The notes below the pieces were generated by a model, which was not told the DNA's origin, did no database searches, and worked only from the letters and a program-made list of their open reading frames with translations. A DNA stretch of 64,000 nt, taken from contig NZ_JACXYU010000008.1 in NCBI RefSeq assembly GCF_014779715.1, forward strand, positions 62,001 to 126,000, in the 5' to 3' direction. Positions 7,354 to 17,511 of this stretch are shown here, one piece after another (within the stretch, counting starts at the first letter, position 1; every line of letters starts with the position of its first letter). Made by a program: the position numbers and the translations under genes. Source of the DNA: Streptomyces chumphonensis (GTDB taxonomy: Bacteria > Actinomycetota > Actinomycetes > Streptomycetales > Streptomycetaceae).

Positions 7354-7658
7354 CGGGTGGGCTCCGCGTGGAGGCGGTATAGGACTTCGTCGTAGCAGGC
7401 GGTCAGATGGTAGGCGTACCCCTGCGCGAGGTGGTGGAGAACGTCACCTTCACTCGGAAGTTGCTCAGGGGGGCAGGGGTGGCCGTGGAGTCGGTGGTGT
7501 TCGTCAGCAAGCCGTACGAGGAACGGCGCGTCTACGCCACCGCCCGCAAGCTCTGGGCCCGGAGTCGAGGTGACGTGCCACTCGGCGGTGGTGGGCTTCG
7601 AGGAGTACCTGGAGCGCATCGGCGACAGCCACAAGGTCATCAGCATGCTCGTGGGCAC
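7350..7658 (-). CDS. Hypothetical protein, 5' end uncertain
   Basis: The frame ending at 7350 has a protein-like C-terminal half (VLHHLAQGYAYHLTACYDEVLYRLHAEP). It ends in an ATGA overlap with the next frameshifted gene, which supports it being real. The N-terminal part (before about 7560) overlaps a YdcF-like remnant on the other strand and has no convincing start codon, so the gene is probably truncated at a recombination junction. Function not recognised. Confidence 0.35.
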   Translation of the reverse strand: MPTSMLMTLWLSPMRSRYSSKPTTAEWHVTSTPGPELAGGGVDAPFLVRLADEHHRLHGHPCPPEQLPSEGDVLHHLAQGYAYHLTACYDEVLYRLHAEPTR

Positions 7659-7788
7659 GGTGCAGCGGCTGCTCGTCTATCCCGAGCGGGGGTTCATGAT
7701 CGAGATGGCGGTGCCGGCCCGGGTACGCACGGCGTACCAGCGGCTCTGCGACGCCGGATACACGAGTCGCCTCGTCACCGGGCCCTGA
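7407..7788 (+). pseudogene. YdcF/DUF218-family remnant, frameshifted
   Basis: Two adjacent frames together give the C-terminal two-thirds of a YdcF-like (DUF218, SanA-related) protein: ENVTFTRKLL, then SVVFVSKPYEERRVYATARKLW. After a one-base shift at a GGG run (7556-7558) it continues as EVTCHSAVVGFEEYLERIGD to the end (AYQRLCDAGYTSRLV). Deleting one G restores LWPGVEVTCHS. The N-terminal part is missing. The remnant lies at the junction with the oppositely oriented island genes and was probably broken by element insertion next to tRNA-Arg. Confidence 0.55.
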
Positions 7789-7920
7789 CGGCCTCCGCCC
7801 CTCGCGTGCCGTCGGCGCGAGGGCCGCGAGGGCACGTGTCGACCTCAGCGGCCACGCAGGATGCCATGGGCGGTAGCGGCTGACGCGGTTGCTGTACGTT
7901 CCCCGCTTCGCGCACGAAAA

Positions 7921-7951
7921 AGCCCCCGCCGAGATGATCCCGAGGGGGCTT
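7921..7951 (-). terminator. tRNA-Arg terminator hairpin
   Basis: Stem AGCCCCC/GGGGGCT around a 16-base loop, just 3' of the tRNA on the minus strand; A-rich on its left side, giving U residues in the RNA. Confidence 0.6.
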
Positions 7952-7961
7952 TGACCTGCTG

Positions 7962-8034
7962 CGCGCTCGGCAGGATTCGAACCTGCAACCTTCTGATCCG
8001 TAGTCAGATGCTCTATCCGTTAAGCTACGAGCGC
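7962..8034 (-). tRNA. tRNA-Arg(ACG)
   Basis: Reads GCGCTCGTAGCTTAACGGAT from 8034. Complete cloverleaf: acceptor GCGCTCG/CGAGCGC, anticodon loop CTACGGA (anticodon ACG), T arm with GTTCGAATC, discriminator G at 7962, 73 nt. Its 3' part is duplicated at 3725-3782, so it was probably the integration target of the eroded island to its left. Confidence 0.93.
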
Positions 8035-8188
8035 TTGGCTTCCCGGCTGTTTCCTGCCGTTCGGCGTTTGCGGGGACAACATTACATGACCGGTGCCGGT
8101 AGGCGAAATCCGATTCGGACAGGCGGCCTGACCTGCGAAAACGCCTCTCCGGTGAGGTCCTGGCGAGGGGCTGCGGAAGGTACGCGAA

Positions 8189-8214
8189 AGCCCCTGCCGC
8201 AGGCGGCAGGGGCT
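8189..8214 (-). terminator. tRNA-Ser terminator hairpin
   Basis: AGCCCCTGCCGC/GCGGCAGGGGCT forms a strong stem 3' of tRNA-Ser(GCU) on the minus strand. Confidence 0.65.
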
Positions 8215-8236
8215 TCTCGTGATCTTGGGGATCGAG

Positions 8237-8327
8237 CGGAGGCTGAGGGATTTGAACCCTCGATGGGGTGATAGCCCCAAACCGCATTAGCAGTGCGGCG
8301 CCATAGACCAGACTAGGCGAAGCCTCC
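8237..8327 (-). tRNA. tRNA-Ser(GCU)
   Basis: Reads GGAGGCTTCGCCTAGTCTGG from 8327. Acceptor GGAGGCT/AGCCTCC, anticodon stem-loop with CTGCTAA (anticodon GCT), long variable arm, T arm GGTTCAAATCC, discriminator G at 8237, 91 nt. Confidence 0.93.
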
Positions 8328-8556
8328 AGGCACACCACGGCCAGCGGGTATGCGCAGATGATGGTACAGCCTCGGGCGGCTGCGACCGATCGCCGTCAGA
8401 GTACCCGGCCGGTGGCGCCCTGGGCAAAGCGCTGGGACGGCGGGGTGTGAGGTGCTTCGTTCGGGTGGGTGTCCGGCCGAGTTGCGCAACGCGGGACGGG
8501 GTGGAGCGTTAGGAGGGTGGGGCCGGGTTGTGGTTCCTCATCCTCAGGGAGTTGTG

Positions 8557-8976
8557 ATGGTGCGCCGTACTGCTGCTGTTGTCGTCGGATGTGTCGCTGC
8601 GCTGGCCGGGATGGGTGGGACGGCTGTGGCCTGCCCGTCGCCGGGGGAGGGGGACCGGCTGACGATCACCTACCAGGAGGGGCGGACGGCGGACGTCCAG
8701 CGCTTCGTCCTGGAGTGCCACCCGGCCGGTGGTGACCACCCGAAGGCGGAGGAGGCGTGCGCGGCAGTGGACCGCGAGACGCGGAACCGGGCGGCGAGCC
8801 CGTTCGCGCCGGTGGAGCAGGACGCGATGTGCACGTACATCTACGGTGGCCCGCAGACGGCGCGGGTCACGGGGACGTGGCAGGGGCGGACGATCGACGC
8901 CTCCTTCGAGCGCACCAACGGCTGCGAGATCGCGCGCTGGGACCGGCTGACGCCCGCGCTGCCCGAGGTGGAGTAG
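8557..8976 (+). CDS. SSI-family subtilisin inhibitor (secreted)
   Basis: A 139-residue secreted protease inhibitor of the Streptomyces subtilisin inhibitor (I16) family. Residues 1-27 form a signal peptide (VRRTAAVVVGCVAALAGMGG, ending AVA). The mature domain has the family blocks ECHPAGGDHPKAEEAC (first disulfide pair), the reactive loop AMCTYIYGGP, and TGTWQGRTIDASFERTNGC (second pair). By alignment with SSI (CPMVYDP), P1 is Tyr, suggesting inhibition of chymotrypsin/subtilisin-type enzymes. ATG 8557 has AGGGAG upstream; the frame is open further back without support. Secreted inhibitors of this type usually pair with extracellular proteases during development. Confidence 0.88.
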   Translation: MVRRTAAVVVGCVAALAGMGGTAVACPSPGEGDRLTITYQEGRTADVQRFVLECHPAGGDHPKAEEACAAVDRETRNRAASPFAPVEQDAMCTYIYGGPQTARVTGTWQGRTIDASFERTNGCEIARWDRLTPALPEVE

Positions 8977-9117
8977 CGGTTCTGCGCCGGTTCGGGCGGA
9001 GTTGGGGTGTTGGCGTTTGTGGGATCACACAGCGTCTGCGGCGACCGTGGCGTGTGCAACAGGTGCCCGTAGACTCCCTGGGGTGACACGCCCAGACTGA
9101 CCGGGAGGAACGCCGAC

Positions 9118-12100
9118 GTGAGCAGCAGGCCGTCCCGAGGCGCTGCTCGCCTCGCCGCCATCCTCGACGCCCTGCCCGACGCGTTGTTGCTCGTCAACGC
9201 CAACGGCACCGTCGTGAACGCCAACAGCATCGCCCTGGAGTTCTTCGAGACTCCGGGGACCGCGCTGATCGGGCGCGGGCTGCTCGACCTGCTGCCCGCG
9301 TTCGACTCCAAGCGCATCCCCGGGTCGATGCGCCGGCCCGATGAAGAGGTGGAGGGGCGGCAGCCGCCGACGCGCATGATCGCGCGCCGGACCGACGGTG
9401 AGGAGTTCCCCGTCGAGGTCACGAGTGCGAACCTGGAGGACGGCCGGACGCCGTACGAGTCGTCGTTCGAGGCCGCCTACGCGGACCACGGGAACAGCTA
9501 CACGGGCAACGAGCTGCTGATGCTCGTCGTGCGGGACCTCACCGGGACGCTGGACACCGAGGCGGAGCTGGCCCGGCAGCAGCGGCAGACGGAGATGATC
9601 CTGCGGGCGGCGGCCGAGGGCGTCGTCGGGACGGACGTCGACGGGCGGGTCGTGCTGGTCAACCCGGCCGCGGCGTCGATCCTCGGCCACCGGGCGAGCG
9701 ACCTGGGCGGGCAGCCGCTGCATCCGCTGGTGCACCACTCGCGGGCGGACGGTACGCCGCTGCCGTACGAGGAGACGCCGCTCGCGGACACCCTGAGGTC
9801 CGGCCGCAAGCACCGGGTGCGCGGGCAGGTGCTGTGGGCGAAGGACGGTCGTCCGGTGCCGGTGGACATGACGACGGCGCCGGTGCGCGACGGTGAGCAG
9901 CTCGTCGGCGCGGTGCTGACGTTCACCGACCGCTCGTCGTTCGACGCCCTGGAGGCCCGGCACGAGCAGCTGCTCGCCGTCGTCGACACCGCGCTGCGCG
10001 GCCCGCTGGACGAGCTGCGCCGGGAGCTGGGCGGCCTGGCGGCGGACCCGGCGGGGCAGTTGTGGCCCGAGGCGAACCAGGTGCTGCACTACCTGTCGGC
10101 CGGGTACGCGCGCATGACGACGCTCATGGACAACGTCCTCAGCTTCCACGCGCTGGAGACGGGCCGGGAGAGCCTGGCCAAAGAGCAGGTCGCGCTGGAC
10201 GCGGTGATCTCCGCCGGTGTGGAGGGCGCGGTGGAGCTGGTGGGGCCGGGACGCGTCCAGTTCGCGGTGCACGCGCCGCCGATCCAGGCCGTGGTCGATG
10301 CCCGGTTGCTGAGCCTGGCGATCGCGCACCTGGTCGCGGACGTCGCCGGGGTGGACGCCACGGGCAACGCCATCCGGGGCGGCGGGGGCGGGTCGACGGT
10401 CGTGGTGGCCGCCGCCAAGCGCGGCAAGGGCGCCGACGCCGTCGTCCGCATCGAGGTGCGGGGCCCGCATCCCGGCGGCAGCCCGGTGCACCAGCCCGTG
10501 GTGCGCGGCGTCGTGACGCGGCACGGCGGTGTGCTCCAGACGCACGAGCTGCCGGGCGGTGGCGCGAACGGGAGCGCCTTCGTGCTGGAGGTGCCGGTCG
10601 GCGACGTGGACGAGAGCCTGGTGCCGCCCGCGCCGGAGCCCGAGCCGGACGCCGAGCAGCCCGCCCCGGACGCGGCGGACGCGGCGAGTGGGCCGGACAC
10701 GGGATCGGCGGAGGCCGTCCCCGCGACGCCGACGGGGCGACGGGCCCGGCGCGCTCTGCGGCGCGTCGACGAGCCGTCCGACGGCGTCGGCACCGGGACG
10801 GACGGCGGGTCCGAGACCGGGGGCGAGACGGCCGGCCAGGGCGTGGCGGGCCTGATTCCGGAGCAGGGGAATCCCGTCGACGTACCGCCCGGGACCGGAC
10901 GGCGGGCCCGGCGCGCCCGGCCCGGGCCGACGGACGCGCCGCAGCGTCCCGACGTCGTGCCCCCCGGCGGGGTTCCGGCCCGCCCGGCGCAGGGCGCGGA
11001 GCCGCAACGGCGCGCCCCCTTCGCGCTGCCCCCGGCGGCTGCGGACCGCGCCCCGGCCGCCCCGGACCGTCCGGCGGAGGGCGCGCCCGTGGACCGTCCG
11101 GGGGGCGAGGGCCACCCCGGCGCGCCGCCGGTCGGGGACCGCCCGACGGGGCGGCGTCGCAAACCCGCGCCGCCCGGCGAGCCCACGGACCCGACGGCTC
11201 CCGGCCGGGCGCCGGTGCCGGACGGCGGAGCCGCGGGGTCACCCGAAGGCCGCGGGCCGGACCAGCACAGCCGCGGGCCGGACGACTACGGGCACGGGCC
11301 GGGCCACCACGGCGCCGAGTCGGGTCACGCTGGGCCCGCGGCGGGCGGGCACGGGGCGTTGGAGCCGGCCCGGAAGGATCCCGGCGCCGGTCATCCGGTC
11401 GTGGCGCGCAGCCCGATACTGGGCGGCGGCCCGCCGAGCCACCCCGAACCGTCGTCGTCCCCCACCCAGCCCGCGCCCGGCGGGGACCCGCACGCGCAGA
11501 GCGCTCCGGGCGCGGGGGTGAGCGTGCGGACGCTCGGCCAGGGCGTGCCCTTCGCCCGCCGCGCCGCCGACTCCGGCGAGCACGCGGTGCCCACCACCCC
11601 GCAGTCCGTCCCGCCGCATCCGGCCGCTCCGGAGGCGCCCGCCACGGGACCGGCCGCTCCGACCGGTTCGTCGACCCCGGCCGCCGGGACCGGCCGCCGT
11701 CGCAAGCTCGCGGCGCCGCCAGCCGAGGGGGAACGTCGGCCGGGCGCCTCCCCACCGGGAACCCCCGGTACCGCCGCACCCGCCCCCGGCGCGCCGGACG
11801 CCCCCGCGAGCCAGGTCCCGGGGCGCCCCCACCCCGGCACGCCGCCGCCCGCGCACCCGCCCGCCCCGGCGCGCCAGTTCGCCATCAGCGCTCCGGAGGC
11901 CGGTGCCGACGAGGGCCCGGAACCGCTGGACGGGCCGAACGGCGCGGTGGAGGTCCGCGAGAGCGGCGCGCACACGCCGCCGCACCCCATCGACGTCGAC
12001 GACGAGCTGCCGCCCGAGCCGCTGGACAACCCGCGCCGACTCCTCGTCTGGCCCGAACCGGACGTCTCGACGCAGCAGGCCCTCACCGACCGCGGCTACC

Positions 12101-12732
12101 GTCCGGTGATCGTCCACTCGCGTGAGGAGGTGGACGCGCAGATGGCGGCCTACCCGGCGGCCCTGTTCGTCGACCCGCTGACGGGGCCCATCACGCGCAC
12201 CGCCCTGCAGTCCCTGCGCCAGGCCGCCGTGGCCGCCGAGGTGCCCGTGCTCGTCACGGCCGGGCTGGGGCAGGCGAGCCGGGAGGCGGCGTACGGGGCC
12301 GACCCGGCCGTCCTGCTGAAGGCGCTCGCCCCCCGTGACAGCGACCAGCATCCGCCGCGCGTCCTGCTCGTGGAGGAGCAGGAGGTGATCGCGCAGGCGT
12401 TCGGCGCGACCCTGGAGCGGCGCGGGATGCAGGTCACGCACGCGCCCACCGACAGCGAGGCGGCGGCGATCGCGGCGCGGGTCCGGCCGAACCTCGTCGT
12501 CATGGACCTGCGCCAGATCCGCCGCCGTCGGGCCGGGATCATCGACTGGCTGCGCGTCAACGGGCTGCTGAACCGCACGCCGTTCGTGGTCTACACGTCC
12601 GCCGCGATGGACCCGGCCGAGCTGGGCCTGCTCGCCTCGGGCGAGACCGTGCTGTTCCTCGCCGAGCGCTCGACCAGCCCCGACGTGCAGAGCCGCATCG
12701 TGGACCTGCTGGCCAAGATCGGCGCGAACTGA
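9118..12732 (+). CDS. PAS / degenerate kinase / dual receiver-like protein
   Basis: A 1204-residue signalling protein. PAS domain 1 lies at about 10-120 and PAS 2 at about 165-280. A dimerisation-helix-like segment follows at about 280-345, where the H-box has no histidine (ALRGPLDELRRELGG), then a degenerate ATPase-like region to about 500. Next comes a 450-residue proline/glycine/alanine-rich linker (500-950). Two receiver-like domains end the protein: one at about 975-1075, and a second at 1082-1200 (RVLLVEEQEVIAQAF) with phospho-acceptor-like D1130 in NLVVMDL. The start GTG has GGGAGG nine bases upstream. Because the H-box histidine is missing, it is probably not an autokinase; a scaffold or sensor role is inferred. 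No partner kinase is adjacent. Confidence 0.7.
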   Translation: MSSRPSRGAARLAAILDALPDALLLVNANGTVVNANSIALEFFETPGTALIGRGLLDLLPAFDSKRIPGSMRRPDEEVEGRQPPTRMIARRTDGEEFPVEVTSANLEDGRTPYESSFEAAYADHGNSYTGNELLMLVVRDLTGTLDTEAELARQQRQTEMILRAAAEGVVGTDVDGRVVLVNPAAASILGHRASDLGGQPLHPLVHHSRADGTPLPYEETPLADTLRSGRKHRVRGQVLWAKDGRPVPVDMTTAPVRDGEQLVGAVLTFTDRSSFDALEARHEQLLAVVDTALRGPLDELRRELGGLAADPAGQLWPEANQVLHYLSAGYARMTTLMDNVLSFHALETGRESLAKEQVALDAVISAGVEGAVELVGPGRVQFAVHAPPIQAVVDARLLSLAIAHLVADVAGVDATGNAIRGGGGGSTVVVAAAKRGKGADAVVRIEVRGPHPGGSPVHQPVVRGVVTRHGGVLQTHELPGGGANGSAFVLEVPVGDVDESLVPPAPEPEPDAEQPAPDAADAASGPDTGSAEAVPATPTGRRARRALRRVDEPSDGVGTGTDGGSETGGETAGQGVAGLIPEQGNPVDVPPGTGRRARRARPGPTDAPQRPDVVPPGGVPARPAQGAEPQRRAPFALPPAAADRAPAAPDRPAEGAPVDRPGGEGHPGAPPVGDRPTGRRRKPAPPGEPTDPTAPGRAPVPDGGAAGSPEGRGPDQHSRGPDDYGHGPGHHGAESGHAGPAAGGHGALEPARKDPGAGHPVVARSPILGGGPPSHPEPSSSPTQPAPGGDPHAQSAPGAGVSVRTLGQGVPFARRAADSGEHAVPTTPQSVPPHPAAPEAPATGPAAPTGSSTPAAGTGRRRKLAAPPAEGERRPGASPPGTPGTAAPAPGAPDAPASQVPGRPHPGTPPPAHPPAPARQFAISAPEAGADEGPEPLDGPNGAVEVRESGAHTPPHPIDVDDELPPEPLDNPRRLLVWPEPDVSTQQALTDRGYRPVIVHSREEVDAQMAAYPAALFVDPLTGPITRTALQSLRQAAVAAEVPVLVTAGLGQASREAAYGADPAVLLKALAPRDSDQHPPRVLLVEEQEVIAQAFGATLERRGMQVTHAPTDSEAAAIAARVRPNLVVMDLRQIRRRRAGIIDWLRVNGLLNRTPFVVYTSAAMDPAELGLLASGETVLFLAERSTSPDVQSRIVDLLAKIGAN

Positions 12733-12783
12733 CGCCCGCCCCCGGGCCGGCCGCGGCCGATCCGGGGGCGAGGCGGGAGACCC

Positions 12784-14451
<1,668 letters not shown>

Positions 14452-14670
14452 GGGCCAGCCTCCCGAAGAACCAGCTACGTGCGGGTAACAGGCTGATTCT
14501 CGGGTCGTACGAGACCGAATGTCACTACCTGGGGCCTGTGTCGTGACCGTCACCGCCGGGGCACGCCGGCGGAAACGCCTCCCCCTCACCGCACCGCTCC
14601 GACGTGCGACGGCGCCGACCGAGCCGGGTGCCGAGACGGGCCGTGTCAGGCCGAGACGGGCCGAGACGCG

Positions 14671-15333
14671 TCAGGCCGCGGCGTCGAGCGCGTCGGCCGT
14701 CAGCTGCGGGTCCTCCCGCAGCTTCGCCAGCGCCCGGGAGACGGCGCTCTTCACCGTCCCCACCGAGACGCCCATGACCGCCGCCGTCTGCGCCTCGCTG
14801 AGGTCCTCGTAGTACCGCAGCACGACCATCGCACGCTGCCGGGGCGGAAGCTTCAGCACCGCGCGCCACATCGCGTCGCGCATGGCCTGGTGCTCGGCCG
14901 GGTCGGGGCCGGGCACCGGCTCCGGCTCGGGCAGCTCCTCACAGGCGAACTCGTCCACCCGGCGCTTGCGCCACTGCGAGGTGCGCGTGTTGATCAGCGC
15001 CCGGCGCACGTAGCCGTCCAGCGCGCGGTGGTCCTCGATGCGCTCCCACGCCAGGTACGTCTTGGTGAGCGCGGTCTGCAGGAGGTCCTCGGCGTCACAC
15101 GGGTCCGAGGTGAGGGAACGAGCGGTGCGCAGCAGGACCGGGCCGCGCTGCCGCACGTAGGACGTGAACGACGGGACCGACGGCGACGCGGACGGCGCGG
15201 CGCCCGGGGCGCGGCCTGCCGGGGCGGCGGACGAGGTGGGCAGCGGACGACGCGGCACCAGCCGCGTCACGGTGGCGCCGCCAGGCGCCGCGACGGGTGC
15301 GGAGTTGCCGGCGGAAGTCCCAGGCGTGGTCAT
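14671..15333 (-). CDS. ECF sigma factor (SigE-like family)
   Basis: A 220-residue extracytoplasmic-function sigma factor. An unstructured proline/alanine-rich N-terminus of about 50 residues precedes sigma region 2 (LLRTARSLTSDPCDAEDLLQ, with YVRRALINTRTSQWRKRR). Region 4 (LPPRQRAMVVLRYYEDLSEA and the helix-turn-helix VSVGTVKSAVSRALAKLRED) lies near 155-205. No anti-sigma gene is adjacent, so its regulation is not evident. Divergent from nothing recognisable; its targets are unknown. Confidence 0.88.
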   Translation of the reverse strand: MTTPGTSAGNSAPVAAPGGATVTRLVPRRPLPTSSAAPAGRAPGAAPSASPSVPSFTSYVRQRGPVLLRTARSLTSDPCDAEDLLQTALTKTYLAWERIEDHRALDGYVRRALINTRTSQWRKRRVDEFACEELPEPEPVPGPDPAEHQAMRDAMWRAVLKLPPRQRAMVVLRYYEDLSEAQTAAVMGVSVGTVKSAVSRALAKLREDPQLTADALDAAA

Positions 15334-15624
15334 GGCTCAACGCTATGAGCGCGCCGCCCGTCCGGGGATCGGCCGGAGGTGCCGAGCCCTCTCCGCCTCA
15401 AGTTGTAGGACGGCTTCGCCCGCCACCCTCCCAGGGGTGGAGGTCGGTGCCCTCCGCCTCAGGGCCTCCCCCGACCCGGACCTCGACGCCGGGGAGCGGC
15501 GCCGCGCGGCGGGGCCGGCCGGGACGCACGGACGGGCCGGACGCCCGCACCCCGGTGCGGCCGTCCGGCCCGTACCTCATGTGACTCCCACGGCGCCGCC
15601 CTTCCCCAGGAGGCGCCTACCGGC
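15334..15624. other. Intergenic region, no gene seen
   Basis: Gap between the ECF sigma factor start and the secreted-protein stop. Frames here are open only because of the high GC; no family-like sequence. Confidence 0.4.
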
Positions 15625-15930
15625 TCACCTCAGCTCGGAGAAGTGGATGGACACGGTGTTCTGCTCGATCGCCGCGTTGTCGGCGCCGTTCACGCTCGCG
15701 TTGTTCGCCTGGTTCGAGGCGCCCAGACCGGTCGCGGCCTGCTGGTTCGTCGTCGTGTTCCCGGCGTTGTCCCCACTCACCCCGCTCCCGACGCTGCTGA
15801 CCACGCCCGCGTTGGAGCCGTCCCCCGCGAAGGCGCCGTTGTCGGCGTGCGCCACGCCGCCGAGCGCCGCCACCGCGAACGGCAGAGCGGCGGTGGCGGC
15901 GATGACCCGAGCGGTTCGGACACGTGCCAT
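15625..15930 (-). CDS. Small secreted Asn/Gly/Ala-rich protein
   Basis: A 101-residue protein with a clear signal peptide (ARVRTARVIAATAALPFAVA...GGVAHA) and a mature part of about 72 residues rich in Asn, Gly, Ala, Ser and Thr (NAGVVSSVGSGVSGDNAGN, then QANNASVNGADNAAIEQN). Start ATG 15930 has a strong GGAGGAA upstream. No cysteines. The composition resembles self-assembling surface or amyloid-like proteins, but chaplin or rodlin motifs are absent; a surface role is only a guess. Confidence 0.7.
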   Translation of the reverse strand: MARVRTARVIAATAALPFAVAALGGVAHADNGAFAGDGSNAGVVSSVGSGVSGDNAGNTTTNQQAATGLGASNQANNASVNGADNAAIEQNTVSIHFSELR

Positions 15931-16176
15931 AGCTGTTTCCTCCAGAAACGGAAATGTTGCGCTGCCGGACGGCTGGCCGACCGTCCGGCGGGACGACGTC
16001 GCGCCCCCACGCTGCCCGGCCCATCGGCACCGAATCCACCGAATCGGCGCGCTTCCCCCGAAGGTATGAAGATGTGTGAACAAACCCGGCGCGCGGGCGA
16101 ACACCCGGTGGGATCCGGGCGCTTCCGGGGACGGGGACTCAGGGGCGACGGGGCGTCCCGTCCGGTGGAGGAGCCG

Positions 16177-16830
16177 TCAGACCGGGGTGGAGTGTCCGGG
16201 GAGGAGCCGGGGCAGGTCGCGGCCCTCGCGTACCTTCGCGTACAGGGCGATGTGCCGGTGGCGCACCCGGACGTCTCCGAGGTGGACGGCGTCGTTCTTC
16301 TCGATCATCCGGCGCGAGGCCCCGTTGGCCGCGTCCGGTTCGAGGACGATCGCGTCGCACCGGGGGTCGCGCTCGAAGAACTCCGCGATGACCGTCCCCA
16401 GCAACGTGGTGCCGAGACCGCCGCCGGTGTCGGCCGGGTCGGCGATGGCCAGGTGGAAGCTCAGGTCGTAGGGCCCCGCCTGGTAGTGGTGGCCGACCAC
16501 GTCCTGCGCCATCCGGTAGAACTCCATGTACGCGATGGGCCGTCCCTTCCGCTCCACCACGATGGGCCGGGAGTAGGCCGTCGCCAACTGCGCCTTGATG
16601 TGGGCTTCCCAGCGTTCCAGCGGCCAGTCGTACTCCCATCCCTTCGCCGTGTGCGGGCGGTTCATCCACGCGTGGATCATCTCGATGTCCGCACGGTCGG
16701 CGATGGCTTCCCGGAAGTGGAATCCCTCCCGGCTGAAGCCGGTGGGCGGCGGGGGGACGCCGAGCCAGGACTCGGGCAGCCCGTCGATCCTGTGGCGGGG
16801 CAGGACGGGGTAGATGTCGGCGTGATTCAC
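16177..16830 (-). CDS. GNAT siderophore acyltransferase (IucB/RhbD/MbtK-like)
   Basis: A 217-residue acyltransferase that would transfer an acyl group from CoA to an N-hydroxylated lysine or ornithine, making a hydroxamate. Family blocks: IEMIHAWMNRPHTAKGWEYD (substrate loop), YSRPIVVERKGRPIAYMEFY, GHHYQAGPYDLSFHLAI, and the CoA-binding GGGLGTTLLGTVIAEFF. Start GTG 16830 follows GGGAGG; an in-frame extension to 16923 lacks support. It is divergent from the main siderophore operon, with the iron box between them, and supplies the partner activity for the MbtG-like hydroxylase. Acyl donor (acetyl, formyl or longer) cannot be read from sequence. Confidence 0.8.
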   Translation of the reverse strand: MNHADIYPVLPRHRIDGLPESWLGVPPPPTGFSREGFHFREAIADRADIEMIHAWMNRPHTAKGWEYDWPLERWEAHIKAQLATAYSRPIVVERKGRPIAYMEFYRMAQDVVGHHYQAGPYDLSFHLAIADPADTGGGLGTTLLGTVIAEFFERDPRCDAIVLEPDAANGASRRMIEKNDAVHLGDVRVRHRHIALYAKVREGRDLPRLLPGHSTPV

Positions 16831-17511
16831 GGGACCTCCCGGTCTACGGAGTGCGTGTGGGCCGGACTGGGCGACCCGAGGCGCGTCGGCACGGCGCCGG
16901 GCACGACGCATGATGCGTCCCATCCCGGCGAGGTGGACGGAACATCAGGAAACGGGCGCCCACGTCCGTGGAGGAGATGACACCCGGACACGCCCTCGGG
17001 CCCTCGGGGTCGAGGCGGGGCGCCTCACCACCGCGGGCATCGGAGGCGCGGTGGACGGGGCGATTGTTACAGGACGCCGCGACCCCGGACAACGAGACCG
17101 GGATCACACCGGGACGGCCCCCCTCCACACCGTCATCACCGCTTCCCCAAGGGGCGGTTGGGATCCGGAGGTCCGGCGACGGCGTCGACGAGCCGTCAGA
17201 CGAACATCATTTTCACCAACAACTTAGGTAAGCCTTGCCAAAGTTTTGCCGTCATGGATACCGTCTCGATCATCGACGTACTGGACCAGCCGGAACGTCG
17301 TGGGGATGCGTGCGTCACGGTGCCCGCGTAGTCGCGGTCGGCCGGACCGGGGGCACGGCATTCCACGCCGCAGTACGCGGCGGCTTCCACCGCCAGGTGA
17401 GGTGGTCGGCCCACATGGCGTCAGGAGCGTGCAGTGAAGGCGGATGACGGCTGAGGTCGTCCCCTTCCGGAGAACCCGGTTCCCGACGTGCCCCAGAAAG
17501 GTTGCCCCACG
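16831..17511. other. Divergent intergenic region with iron box
   Basis: 680 bp between the acyltransferase and the proline-hydroxylase start. Apart from the iron box at 17224-17242 and its promoter-like surroundings, no gene is supported; short frames here lack ribosome sites. Confidence 0.5.
17224..17242 (+). promoter_or_regulatory. DmdR/IdeR-type iron box
   Basis: TTAGGTAAGCCTTGCCAAA closely resembles the actinomycete iron-box consensus TTAGGTTAGGCTCACCTAA (19 bp, half-sites TTAGG and its inverted partner). It overlaps a TTGCCA promoter-like -35, with TACCGT about 18 bases further on. It lies 270 bp upstream of the operon's first gene and about 390 bp from the divergent acyltransferase, suggesting iron repression of at least the rightward operon. 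Confidence 0.65.

Noticed and set aside
9025..11115. A 696-codon open frame on the minus strand
   Set aside because: Antisense to the PAS/receiver protein; Arg/His/Gly-rich with no family features.
17196..17414. A 72-codon minus-strand frame over the iron box
   Set aside because: It would place the iron box inside coding sequence; no ribosome site or family match.
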